Part shown: piece after piece, positions 1 through 7,639 of the stretch | Numbering within the stretch: the first letter of the stretch is position 1 | Layout of the letters: the number at the start of each line of letters is the position of its first letter | Source: JAHRAW01 sp965203265 | GTDB lineage: Bacteria > Pseudomonadota > Gammaproteobacteria > Arenicellales > Poriferihabitantaceae | Length of the DNA: 64,000 nucleotides | Direction: 5' to 3' | Assembly: GCA_965203265.1 (NCBI GenBank) | Contig: CBDBBV010000002.1 | Coordinates: 2,197,426 to 2,261,425, forward strand | Made by a program: the position numbers and the translations under genes | Notes under the pieces: model-generated | Seen by the model: the letters and a program-made list of their open reading frames with translations, nothing else | Told to the model about the DNA's origin: nothing | The model's database searches: none

Positions 1-2046
1 TGGAAATGGCGCCGGTAACCCGACCGGCCACGGCGCGCGCCACTTCGGGTAGGGCGGTTTCATGCAATTTCTCCGCCTGTATCTGCGACACGATGGTCAG
101 CACGAGGGCGCGCTCGGTGCGCAATGACGGGTTGGTGCTTGTGGCGGAGATGGTGATGGTTTTGCCTTCGGATTCCGCATTGGCGATGGTGGTTACCTTG
201 ACCGTCTCGCTATGGCGGCCTGCGGCAATGGTGAAGGTCTTGGTGGTGAGGGAATAATCGACACCCTCGGTGGCCGCCGTATTGCCGCTTGCGTCGATGG
301 CCAGCGTTACCACACTGCCGCCGGACGGCGCCGGGCGGTTCAGCGTTGCCGTTATCTCGGATTCGCGGCCTTCGGGGATGTCCGTGAGGCTGGCGGCGAG
401 GGTCAGGGTGGTCGGTATGGCCGCTCTGGTTATGCTTACTCGGTAGTTCGTGGTACTGCCGTCCTCGGCGGTTACCTCGACCACGATGGCGTTGACCCCC
501 TCGGCGAGGGAAATGGCGCTGCTGTCCGAGCCGCTGTTCACCGCCGTCAGGCTGCCGCTCTTGCCCACCCGAATGGAAGCCGCGCTATGCGCTCTGGTAG
601 GCGTCAATATCAGATGGGTAACCTCGTTGCCCACCGAAGCCCGATAGGCCGTGGTGGAGGCCGAGAAAGAGGGCGTCAGGGCGAGGGTGGTGAAAGTGCT
701 GCCGTCTGTGCTGCTTTTGGCGGTCAGGGCGCTCAGATCAGCGTTGGCGGATTGGCCGCTTCCCGAGGGAGCCGCTCTGGTTATGCTCACCGTGTAGGTG
801 TTCTTGGCGCCGCCCGTTGCGGTTACCTCGACCAATACGGGGTTGGCGCCCACGGAGAGGGGGATGGCGTTGCTTTCAACGCCGCTCGCCACCGAGTTGA
901 GATTGCCGCTCTTGCCGACTTGTATGGTGGCGCCGCTTTGTGCCGCGGTGGGGGTCAATATCAAGTGGGTAACGGCGTTGGCCACCGAGGCCGAGTAGGC
1001 GGTGGTGGTGTGGGAGAAGGTTGCCGGAGTGAGGGCGAGGGCTGTGTAGGTGCTGCCGTCGGTGCTGCTTTTGGCGGTGAGGGCGCTCAAATCGGTGGGT
1101 GCCGGTTTGTCGTCATCGGTGATGGTGATGGCCACCGAGTTGTCGGTGCCGGCGGTTACCGAGGAAGGCAGGGTGCCGAGGGCGACTGTGAGGGTTTCGT
1201 CTTGGTCGTCGGTGTCTTGGTTGGTGGAAAGCGAGCCGGTGGCGGAGGTTTGGCCGCTCGAGATGGTGATGGCGGCTAGGCTGCCGATGTCGGCGGCTTC
1301 GGCGCTGCCTCGGGTGATGGTTAGCGGAATGCGCACATTGGAAGTCAACGCCGCCGAGAGGGTTGCGGTGATGGTTACGGAGGAACCTTCGGGTACCGGA
1401 TTGGGAGCGGCGGATAGGTTGACTGTGGGGGTTGCGGCGGTGCAGGAGGAGGCGATTTTTAGGGAGATGGTGTCGCCGACGGACCAAGCGAGGTTGGCGT
1501 TTACCCAACTGCGTGTTACACCTGCTCCGCCGCTCGAAATTGAAAATGCGGTTGAATCCACACAAAACTTCATGGCATTGAGATCGCTATTCACACCAGT
1601 CGAGAACTGGGCAACAAACGAACCATCGTTGAGGTCTCCGATGTAGCTGAGGACATAATTCGTGTTGTCAACTGTAAAACTGTTGTCCGTCAGTTTTGTA
1701 GTACAGTCACTGGTTGAGCTACAACCAAAGCCAACACCGATATCTCCCACTGTCAACGTCGCCGACCACACAGTGGTGGTCTGAGCGGAGGCGGTAACAG
1801 CCAGCAGAGAAAACACGCCCGCCAGCAAGACGATGACAAGGCGGCGAATGGATGAATTCCACCCGGCATTCGAGGAATGAACTTGGCGGAAAAACGGCAG
1901 GCGTACAGAGCGGCCCGCCGAGTAAAACCTTAGCTTAGAAGGGGGGGGGGGGGGGGGCTTATGTTCGCATTCCCACCAGCGGCGGGAGCAGCCGAGGCGG
2001 TGGGAGCGGATCCGGCGATTTGGGCGACTGGGCTATGGAAATTCAT
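1..2046 (-). CDS. Phase-variable secreted Calx-beta/cadherin-like protein, 3' part outside the window, frame broken at C17
   Basis: An ATG at 2046 has a strong ribosome site (GAGGAG, 8 bases away) and opens a leader starting MNFHSPVAQIAG. This leader enters a run of 17 C and stops at 1930. The body lies in another frame that is open from the tract to base 1. It begins with a basic stretch and a signal peptide (RLVIVLLAGVFSLLAV, then TASAQ). One Calx-beta-like domain ending ITDDD follows, then two cadherin-like beta-sandwich repeats (LSALTAKSSTDGS in each), then a second Calx-beta-like segment. The last visible residues (LPEVARAVAGRVTGAIS) resemble the linker that precedes autotransporter barrels in such proteins, but the barrel would lie outside the window. 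One extra C, or two fewer, joins leader and body. Surface display is inferred. Confidence 0.8.
1941..1957 (-). repeat. C17 homopolymer (contingency tract)
   Basis: Seventeen G on the plus strand are seventeen C in the coding strand of the adhesin gene, between its ribosome site/leader and its signal peptide. The leader reads Ser, five Pro, Leu-Leu-Ser and stop at this length. C18 or C15 would read on into the signal peptide. Long homopolymers change length by replication slippage, so this fits an on/off switch. Confidence 0.85.
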
Positions 2047-2115
2047 GAGATATTCCTCCTCAGGGTGGTTGCGGCGGTCGGATGACTCGCCGGTGAATTT
2101 GGATGACCGGGGCGG

Positions 2116-2121
2116 ATTATA
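2116..2121 (-). promoter_or_regulatory. -10 box for the phase-variable secreted protein
   Basis: A perfect TATAAT lies on the minus strand 70 bases upstream of the ATG at 2046. No good -35 is visible at the right spacing. The site lies back to back with the TTGACA of the first small-RNA unit on the other strand, so the two start sites share one divergent control region. Confidence 0.45.
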
Positions 2122-2136
2122 GCAGATTTGCGCCCC

Positions 2137-2167
2137 TTGACACCCCCCGCCTCGCGCCAACGATAAT
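2137..2167 (+). promoter_or_regulatory. Promoter of small-RNA copy 1
   Basis: TTGACA (2137-2142) and GATAAT (2162-2167) are separated by 19 bases. The same arrangement and similar surrounding bases recur 176 bases downstream in front of copy 2, which supports a duplicated promoter. The -10 is one base off consensus and the spacer is long, so strength is uncertain. Confidence 0.5.
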
Positions 2168-2173
2168 AGCGGC

Positions 2174-2279
2174 ATCTGGGGGGACGCCAAACGGCCAACC
2201 AGATGCCCATCGTGCGAGAGCGGCGCCGCGCCTCAATCCTACGCACGGGGCAACGGCGGCGCGGCGCTGTCGCCGTCCC
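2174..2279 (+). ncRNA. Putative structured small RNA, copy 1 of a tandem pair
   Basis: Downstream of the promoter there are three successive stems. GGCATCTGG (2171-2179) pairs with CCAGATGCC (2199-2207). CGTGCG (2211-2216) pairs with CGCACG (2242-2247). ACGGCG (2253-2258) pairs with CGCCGT (2271-2276). Order and spacing match copy 2, including the shared block CCAGATGCCCATCGTG. The second stem differs between the copies yet stays paired in both. No T-run follows the third stem, so the end is uncertain and this copy may be decayed or may read into copy 2. The start is set about 7 bases after the -10. I do not recognise the RNA family. Confidence 0.5.
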
Positions 2280-2312
2280 TCATGCCCGCGAATAGGGCGA
2301 CTTCCTCACCCC

Positions 2313-2343
2313 TTGACATTCCCCGCCCCGCGCCAGCTATAAT
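2313..2343 (+). promoter_or_regulatory. Promoter of small-RNA copy 2
   Basis: A consensus TTGACA (2313-2318) and a consensus TATAAT (2338-2343) are separated by 19 bases, two more than ideal. No plus-strand protein gene follows. A stem-rich stretch ending in a terminator comes next, so the promoter most likely drives a short RNA. Confidence 0.65.
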
Positions 2344-2349
2344 AACCGC

Positions 2350-2452
2350 ATCTGGAATAACCCCAGATGCCCATCGTGTAGGTTGGGGATGCCGCCCGTC
2401 AATTCCATACACGAGGCGCCGATAGGCGCGGCACCGCCATCGGCTATTTTTT
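2350..2452 (+). ncRNA. Putative structured small RNA, copy 2, about 100 nt
   Basis: The unit has a consensus promoter, three hairpins and a terminator. GCATCTGG (2348-2355) pairs with CCAGATGC (2363-2370). CGTGTA (2375-2380) pairs with TACACG (2408-2413). The last stem is the terminator. Relative to copy 1 the second stem has changed on both sides (CGTGCG/CGCACG to CGTGTA/TACACG), which is what selection for base pairing predicts. The 3' end overlaps the last codons of the convergent nuclease-like gene, so antisense contact there is possible. Family and targets are unknown. Confidence 0.6.
2418..2452 (+). terminator. Rho-independent terminator of small-RNA copy 2
   Basis: GCCGAT (2418-2423) plus GGCG (2425-2428) pairs with CGCC (2435-2438) plus ATCGGC (2439-2444). 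There is a one-base bulge and a six-base loop, and the stem is followed directly by TATTTTTT (2445-2452). This is a good intrinsic terminator on the plus strand. Confidence 0.75.
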
Positions 2453-2929
2453 CGCATGGAGCAAATAGCCTTCTTCCCTTCGTTTCTCCAAGTAGGCGAT
2501 GGTGTCCGAGGCAAAGGCCGTAACCCCCACCCATCCTTCGTGCCCCCGCCCCGCCTCATACACGACCAGAACGGGCACATCCACTCCATCCGCGTTCCAG
2601 CGGGCGATGTAACGCCGCCGTTTCGCCATCCTGCCAGTCGGCAGAAGCGTCCACGCCAGCCGAATTTCATCCGGGTCCTTGATCGTGTCGGCGTAGAGCA
2701 GCACATAGCGCTCGCGACCATTGCGGAATTTCGATGTGCCGCGACGGGAGCGAAACAGCGCATTACTGATCACCAAAAATTCGCCGGTTGCATCCTCATA
2801 CAACCCCCGCTCCCCCGGCGCCACCCCGAATTCCGCCAGAAACCGATTCTCGTATTCCTCGGTGGTCAATCCCGGCGGCAGAATCCGCGAGGGCGGTGTT
2901 GGTCGTGGTGTGAGCGCGATCCTTTCCAT
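2444..2929 (-). CDS. Orphan PBECR2-like (phage Barnase-EndoU-ColicinE5/D-RelE fold) nuclease-domain protein
   Basis: A 161-residue protein whose central part (GEFLVISNALFRSR, RERYVLLYADTIKDPDEIRLAW) resembles PBECR2 domains, which are usually found as C-terminal domains of phage head-morphogenesis proteins. Here the domain stands almost alone with no other phage gene nearby, so it is probably a relic or a co-opted nuclease. It lies 40 bases downstream of dapE on the same strand, with no clear ribosome site. Its stop codon lies inside the terminator of the convergent small RNA. The family assignment is from memory of the motif pattern and is moderate. Confidence 0.6.
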   Translation of the reverse strand: MERIALTPRPTPPSRILPPGLTTEEYENRFLAEFGVAPGERGLYEDATGEFLVISNALFRSRRGTSKFRNGRERYVLLYADTIKDPDEIRLAWTLLPTGRMAKRRRYIARWNADGVDVPVLVVYEAGRGHEGWVGVTAFASDTIAYLEKRREEGYLLHAKK

Positions 2930-2969
2930 GCTTCGGCTTCATCCAAGTAGGCGGCGTCCACGCCAGCCG

Positions 2970-4103
2970 TCAGCGCAGCAATTTTTCCAATATGTTTTCG
3001 TAGATGAGGGACAACCGATCGAGGTCGGCGGTCGAGACGCATTCGTCTATTTGGTGGATGGTGGCGTTGATCGGGCCGAGTTCGACTACCTCGGCGCCCG
3101 TGGGGGCGATGAAGCGGCCGTCCGAGGTGCCGCCGGAAGTGGCGCGAGTCGGGCGGTTGCCGGTGGCCGCCTCGACGCACTGCGATACCACCTCGGTCAG
3201 CCGCCCCTGCACCGTCTCGAAGGGTCTGGCGTTTGCCAGCCAGTGGATTTCGTAGTCGAGCCGGTGGCGCGCCAGCAGTCGTTCGATGCGCGTGCGGATG
3301 GCCTGTTCGGTACTCTCCGGCGAATAGCGTAGGTTGAATTGAATCTCCACCTCGCCGGGAATCACATTGGCCGCGCCGGTGCCGCCGTGGATGTTGGACA
3401 CCTGAAAGGAAGTCGGCTGGAAATTGTCGTTGCCTTGATCCCATTCCACAGCCAACAGCTCGGCGAGAGCCTGCACGGCATGGTGCAACGGGTTGTCGGC
3501 GGGATAGGCGATATGCCCCTGCGTGCCGCGAATGCGCAGGGTGGCGCCGACCGAGCCGCGCCGTCCCACCTTGATGGTGTCCCCCAACTCGGCCACGCTC
3601 GACGGCTCGCCGACCACGCACATGTCGATCTGCTGGCCGCGTTTTGTGAGCGTACTCATCACCTCCCGCGTGCCCCATCTGGCGACGCCCTCTTCGTCGC
3701 TGGTGATCAGCAGGCCGATGGTGCCGGCGTGTGCACCGCCGGGATGGCTCGCTACGAAACGCTCGCACGCCGTAACGAAGCAGGCGATGCTGCTCTTCAT
3801 GTCGGCGGCGCCGCGCCCGTGCAGCATGCCGTCGCGGATCACTCCGTCAAACGGCGGGTAGCGCCACTGCGCCAGCGGCCCCGGCGGCACCACATCGGTA
3901 TGGCCGGCGAACACCAGCAGCGGCCGTCCGTGCCCACGAGTCGCCCACAGATTGGTCACTTCGGAAAAATTCATCGACTCGCCGACAAACCCGACCCCTT
4001 GCAGGCGCGACAGAATCAACTCCTGACAGCCGCCGTCGGCGGGCGTTACCGACTCCCGGCGGATCAACTCCTGCGCGAGGGAAACCGTGGCGGATGGGGG
4101 CAT
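2970..4103 (-). CDS. dapE: Succinyl-diaminopimelate desuccinylase
   Basis: The 377-residue protein hydrolyses N-succinyl-LL-2,6-diaminopimelate to LL-diaminopimelate and succinate, in the cytoplasmic lysine/peptidoglycan pathway. All M20 zinc-peptidase landmarks are present: GHTDVVPPG (His68, Asp70), GRGAADMK (Asp101), TSDEEG with catalytic Glu137 and ligand Glu138, VGEPS, and the C-terminal SGGTSDGRF. Length matches DapE. It follows an SDR gene by 32 bases on the same strand and may be co-transcribed with it, although the functions are unrelated. Confidence 0.95.
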   Translation of the reverse strand: MPPSATVSLAQELIRRESVTPADGGCQELILSRLQGVGFVGESMNFSEVTNLWATRGHGRPLLVFAGHTDVVPPGPLAQWRYPPFDGVIRDGMLHGRGAADMKSSIACFVTACERFVASHPGGAHAGTIGLLITSDEEGVARWGTREVMSTLTKRGQQIDMCVVGEPSSVAELGDTIKVGRRGSVGATLRIRGTQGHIAYPADNPLHHAVQALAELLAVEWDQGNDNFQPTSFQVSNIHGGTGAANVIPGEVEIQFNLRYSPESTEQAIRTRIERLLARHRLDYEIHWLANARPFETVQGRLTEVVSQCVEAATGNRPTRATSGGTSDGRFIAPTGAEVVELGPINATIHQIDECVSTADLDRLSLIYENILEKLLR

Positions 4104-4135
4104 GGTGGGTTGCTCAGGCGTTCAGGCGCGCCGCT

Positions 4136-4954
4136 TCACTCCGCCACCGGCACCACATAATTCAAGTTCATGCGCCCGCCGTCCGGATAGATCGTCTGGC
4201 CGGTGATGTAGCTCGAATGATCGCCGGCGAGAAAAACCGCCACCTTGGCGACCTCGTCGGGCCTGCCCGGCCGCTGCATCGGCGTGCGCGACAGCACCAC
4301 CCGCATTTTTTGCGGATCATCCGCGATGGAGTGAAACATCTCGGTGTCGATGGAGCCGGGGCCGATGCCGTTCACCCGCACCCCCTCGGCGGCCAGATGG
4401 ATGGCGAGACACTTGGTCCATTGATTCACGCCCCCCTTGGCGACCACATATGGCGCGATGGCGGGAATGGCGAGCACGCCGTTGAGCGACGACATATTGA
4501 TGATCACCCCCCGGCAGCCGTCTCCATCGGGACTTTGCGCGACCATCCTGCGCGCCGCCCGCTGGCCGGTGAGGAACACCCCGCGCAGATTGACCGCCAG
4601 AACCCGATCGAAATCCGCCGCCGTCAACTCCAATATATCGGCGGTGTGCACGATGCCGGCGTTGGCGATGACCACATCGATGCGCCCCCAGCGTTCTCCG
4701 GCGAAATCCATCAGCGACTGAATGGCTGCCTCGTCGGTAACATCGCAACTGCGGTAATGCGCCTCGCCGCCGTTGGCGCGCAATTTCTCGGCGGCCTGTT
4801 CACCGGCCTCGTCGCGCACATCCGAGAGCACCACCGCGGCGCCCTCGGCGACGAAGCGCTTGGCGCAGGCGAGGCCGATGCCTCGGGCGGCGCCGGTGAT
4901 GACGGCGACCTTGTTTTCCAGCATTTTCGGCATTTTCGCCACCCGCTCAGCCAC
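4136..4954 (-). CDS. SDR-family NAD(P)-dependent oxidoreductase
   Basis: A 272-residue classical short-chain dehydrogenase/reductase. It has the nucleotide-binding GAARGIG (21-27), the NAG motif, an active-site Ser in INMSSLNG and the YVVAK catalytic Tyr/Lys pair. The C-terminal region has a PDGG segment. Internal methionines at residues 8 and 11 are alternative starts, and Met11 would give the more usual SDR N-terminus. The substrate cannot be read from the sequence. It starts 7 bases after a thiamine-diphosphate enzyme, so the two probably act in one small pathway, for example making and reducing an acyloin or hydroxy-ketone (inference). Confidence 0.88.
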   Translation of the reverse strand: MAERVAKMPKMLENKVAVITGAARGIGLACAKRFVAEGAAVVLSDVRDEAGEQAAEKLRANGGEAHYRSCDVTDEAAIQSLMDFAGERWGRIDVVIANAGIVHTADILELTAADFDRVLAVNLRGVFLTGQRAARRMVAQSPDGDGCRGVIINMSSLNGVLAIPAIAPYVVAKGGVNQWTKCLAIHLAAEGVRVNGIGPGSIDTEMFHSIADDPQKMRVVLSRTPMQRPGRPDEVAKVAVFLAGDHSSYITGQTIYPDGGRMNLNYVVPVAE

Positions 4955-4961
4955 TCAGCCG

Positions 4962-6602
4962 CTAGTGATCCGTGTGAATTTCGATGAGCGCCGGCTGGTC
5001 GGCGGCCAGCGCCCGTTCGAATGCCGGCTCGAACTCATCCGTGCGCCGCACCGTCGCCCCGAATGCGCCGTAGGCTCGCGCCAGCGCGGCGAAATCCGGA
5101 TTGTCGAGGGAAGTCGCGATGGGGCGGCCGGGATAATGCCGCTCCTGATGGGCGCGAATGGTGCCGTAGCAATTATTGTTGAGGAGCAGAAAGATGACAT
5201 GGACGCCGTATTGTACGGCAGTGGCCAGCTCCTGACCATTCATCAAAAAGCAGCCGTCGCCGGAAAACGAAACCACGATGGAATGTGGCCGCGCGAGCTT
5301 GCCGGCGATGCCGGCGGCGACTCCGTAGCCCATGGAGCCGTTGGTGCTGGCCAGCTGGGTCGCCGGTTGGCGGAACTGATAATTGCGCTGCGCCCACAGG
5401 GTGTAATTGCCGGCGCCGTTGGCGATGATGCTGTCGCTCGGCAACCGCTCGCGCAGATACGCCATGATCGCCTCCATCCGCACCCCGCCCGTGCCGCCGT
5501 CCCCGCTGCCATCCAGCCGCGCGAGATAGGCGCGTTTCGCCTCCGCCGTGCGCTCGGCCCACTCGGTTCGTCCGCCTCCGCTCGGCGCAATCGCCCGCGC
5601 CGCCTGCAAAAAACCCTCGGCGTCGCAGTCGATGCCGAGGGCAGCGTGGAACACCGAATTCAGTTCCGCCGCCGCCGGAAATACATGCACCAGTTTGCGT
5701 TTGCCGGCGCGATCGAATTCGGGCACATCGAACAAAGTGTAGCCGCAAGTGGTTATATCCCCCAGCCGCGCCGCCAGCGCGATCACCAAATCCGCCTCCC
5801 GCACCAACTCCTCCAGAGTCGAGTCGGGGGCGACGCCGAGCTCGCCCACATAACAGGGATGGGTATTGTCGAACATGTCCTGACGGCGAAACGCGCACGC
5901 CACCGCGATGCGGTGGGCCTCGGCGAACGCCGCGAGCAAATCGTTGGTGGGCGGCGTCCACCCCGCGCCGCCGCAGATGACCAGCGGCCGCTCGGCCGCC
6001 GCCAGCAGCTGGGTGAACTGCGTCATCTGCTGCGCCGTCGGCGTCTTCGGCGCGCGCCTCGGCATCTCGCAATCCGCCGCCATCCCCTCTTCGGCGAGCA
6101 CATCCTCGGGCAGCTCGACCACCACTGGCCCGGGGCGATCCGAAATCGCCGCGCCCCACGCCTCGCGTAGTTTTTCGGGAATCTCCTCGGCGTGTTCCAC
6201 CCGCAACACCAACTTGGCCACGCCGCCGTACACTCGCCCATAATCGAGTTCCTGAAACGCCTCCCGCCCGCGTTCGCCGCGCGCCACCTGACCGATGAAC
6301 AGCAGCATCGGCGTGGAATCCTGAAACGCGGTGTGCACGCCGATCATGGCGTTGGCCGCCCCCGGCCCGCGAGAGACGAAGCACACCCCCGGCGAACGGC
6401 TCAGCTTGCCGGACGCCTCGGCCATGTAAGCCGCCCCGCCCTCCTGACGGCACGCGATCAACCGGATTCGCTCGCGGTGGTGATGAAAGGCGTCGAGCGC
6501 CGCCAGATAACTTTCACCGGGTACGCAGAAGGCGCGCCGTACCCCGTTGGCGACCAGACCATCCACCAGCATTCGGCCGCCGTTGCGTTTGGATTCGGGC
6601 AT
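4962..6602 (-). CDS. Thiamine-diphosphate-dependent enzyme, acetolactate-synthase-like
   Basis: A 546-residue member of the IlvB/benzoylformate decarboxylase superfamily. It has an N-terminal pyrimidine-binding domain with the cofactor-activating Glu (CRQEGGAAYMAEASG) and GPGAANAMIGVHTAFQDSTP. The C-terminal pyrophosphate domain carries GDGCF then LLLNNNCYG, the GDG...NN metal/diphosphate motif. The frame is open further upstream into the tRNA gene, so the start is placed at MPESKRNGG (6602). No IlvN-type small subunit is adjacent, so branched-chain synthesis is unlikely. It is coupled to an SDR gene downstream. Exact substrate unknown. Confidence 0.88.
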   Translation of the reverse strand: MPESKRNGGRMLVDGLVANGVRRAFCVPGESYLAALDAFHHHRERIRLIACRQEGGAAYMAEASGKLSRSPGVCFVSRGPGAANAMIGVHTAFQDSTPMLLFIGQVARGERGREAFQELDYGRVYGGVAKLVLRVEHAEEIPEKLREAWGAAISDRPGPVVVELPEDVLAEEGMAADCEMPRRAPKTPTAQQMTQFTQLLAAAERPLVICGGAGWTPPTNDLLAAFAEAHRIAVACAFRRQDMFDNTHPCYVGELGVAPDSTLEELVREADLVIALAARLGDITTCGYTLFDVPEFDRAGKRKLVHVFPAAAELNSVFHAALGIDCDAEGFLQAARAIAPSGGGRTEWAERTAEAKRAYLARLDGSGDGGTGGVRMEAIMAYLRERLPSDSIIANGAGNYTLWAQRNYQFRQPATQLASTNGSMGYGVAAGIAGKLARPHSIVVSFSGDGCFLMNGQELATAVQYGVHVIFLLLNNNCYGTIRAHQERHYPGRPIATSLDNPDFAALARAYGAFGATVRRTDEFEPAFERALAADQPALIEIHTDH

Positions 6603-6656
6603 GGGTTGTGGATTGTGGGTTGCGGGCAGGATTCGGATGGGAGGGGGAGGGGAAGG

Positions 6657-6744
6657 TGGCGGAGAGCGAGGGATTCGAACCCCCGGACCTGTTACAGTCA
6701 ACGGTTTTCAAGACCGCCGCATTCGACCGCTCTGCCAGCTCTCC
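6657..6744 (-). tRNA. tRNA-Ser(TGA), CCA encoded
   Basis: Acceptor arms GGAGAGC (6744-6738) and GCTCTCC (6667-6661) pair. The anticodon arm reads CGGTCTTGAAAACCG, giving anticodon TGA. A long variable arm is present as expected for serine, followed by GGTTCGAATCC for the T arm. The 3' end continues G-CCA, so CCA is genomically encoded. Total 88 bases. Confidence 0.96.
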
Positions 6745-6761
6745 ACCGCGCCGAAGTGGGC

Positions 6762-6767
6762 ATTATA
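6762..6767 (-). promoter_or_regulatory. -10 box of tRNA-Ser
   Basis: A perfect TATAAT on the minus strand lies 18 bases before the mature tRNA 5' end, a normal distance for a tRNA promoter. The -35 is weak. Confidence 0.55.
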
Positions 6768-6845
6768 GCGAACCTCGGCACAACCTGCCATTTTGCATTT
6801 CGTAGGGCGGGGCGGTGGGCGTGCCTTCGACCACACCCGCGACAA

Positions 6846-7508
6846 TCAATTCTCAATTCCCCTTGTAATCTCGGCTAGTTTCTCGTCCAGATTCTTGAGT
6901 TGAATACCCTGTCGATGCCACTTGGGGGGGATGAAGTGCCCCCGGTGAATCCCTCTCTTCGAATTTTTCGCTATTTTTTCCTGATCCTTGTAGTTTTCCG
7001 AGAATTCGGCCAGTGCGTGGCCAGCTTCTACCATTGCGCTCAGAATGTCCTTGCCATCAGTCGTGTAGCACTTGGCGAGACACCGACCATACCGATCTAT
7101 CTCTTCCTTATCGTCCAATTCACAAATTACACCACCCGCTATGAGTTCCACAAGAAAATCCTTGGCATCCTGTCCGCATGAGTACAGTTGATTCGTTGCA
7201 TCACGACACTTTTGATATATTTCTGGGGCGTCGATCCCTTGTAGGCGTATTTTGACTTTGTCATAGAGTCGTAGCGAATCGCCATCTGTTGCAAACACTT
7301 CAGCAGCGTCTATCGGCATTTTCGATTTCGCTAGTGCCACCTTGCATATATTACGCTGAGTATCCTCGATTTTTTCATCCAAGTCCTTCTCATGCTGCAC
7401 CAATTCCTCCAAGTCCTGTTTATTCACCTTCTGCTCGGTGCTCGCTACGGATGACGCAACGCAAAATGCAACGAGTGGCGCTAGAAGCCATCGTGAACGG
7501 CTGTTCAT
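6846..7508 (-). CDS. Secreted thermonuclease (staphylococcal-nuclease family)
   Basis: A 220-residue protein with a signal peptide (SRWLLAPLVAFCVASSVAS), a short charged helix and then an SNase domain. Visible landmarks are DGDSLRLYDKVKIRLQGIDAPE (Asp ligands and the first catalytic Arg) and EIDRYGRCLA (second catalytic Arg). Several Cys in the mature part may form disulphides. The start at 7508 is chosen for its AAAGGAG ribosome site and the signal peptide right after it; the frame is open 22 codons further. Probably degrades DNA/RNA outside the cytoplasm. Its codon use is more AT-rich than its neighbours, which suggests later arrival. Confidence 0.85.
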   Translation of the reverse strand: MNSRSRWLLAPLVAFCVASSVASTEQKVNKQDLEELVQHEKDLDEKIEDTQRNICKVALAKSKMPIDAAEVFATDGDSLRLYDKVKIRLQGIDAPEIYQKCRDATNQLYSCGQDAKDFLVELIAGGVICELDDKEEIDRYGRCLAKCYTTDGKDILSAMVEAGHALAEFSENYKDQEKIAKNSKRGIHRGHFIPPKWHRQGIQLKNLDEKLAEITRGIEN

Positions 7509-7639
7509 ATTCGTCTCCTTTAGGGTTGTTGCTTCAAGCCTAACTCTTTGCCGAATCGGCATGCCACACAACATAAATCCTTCCTCGGCTGTCTGTCAAC
7601 ACCCGGTACAATGCAATTTTCCCAAACCACCCCGCCCCC

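Noticed and set aside
212..1279. 355-codon plus-strand open frame
   Set aside because: Glycine/arginine-rich shadow of the Calx-beta protein on the minus strand; no ribosome site or domain.
5173..6453. 426-codon minus-strand frame overlapping the thiamine enzyme
   Set aside because: Same strand, different frame. Low-complexity Arg/Gly translation, whereas the other frame has full cofactor motifs.
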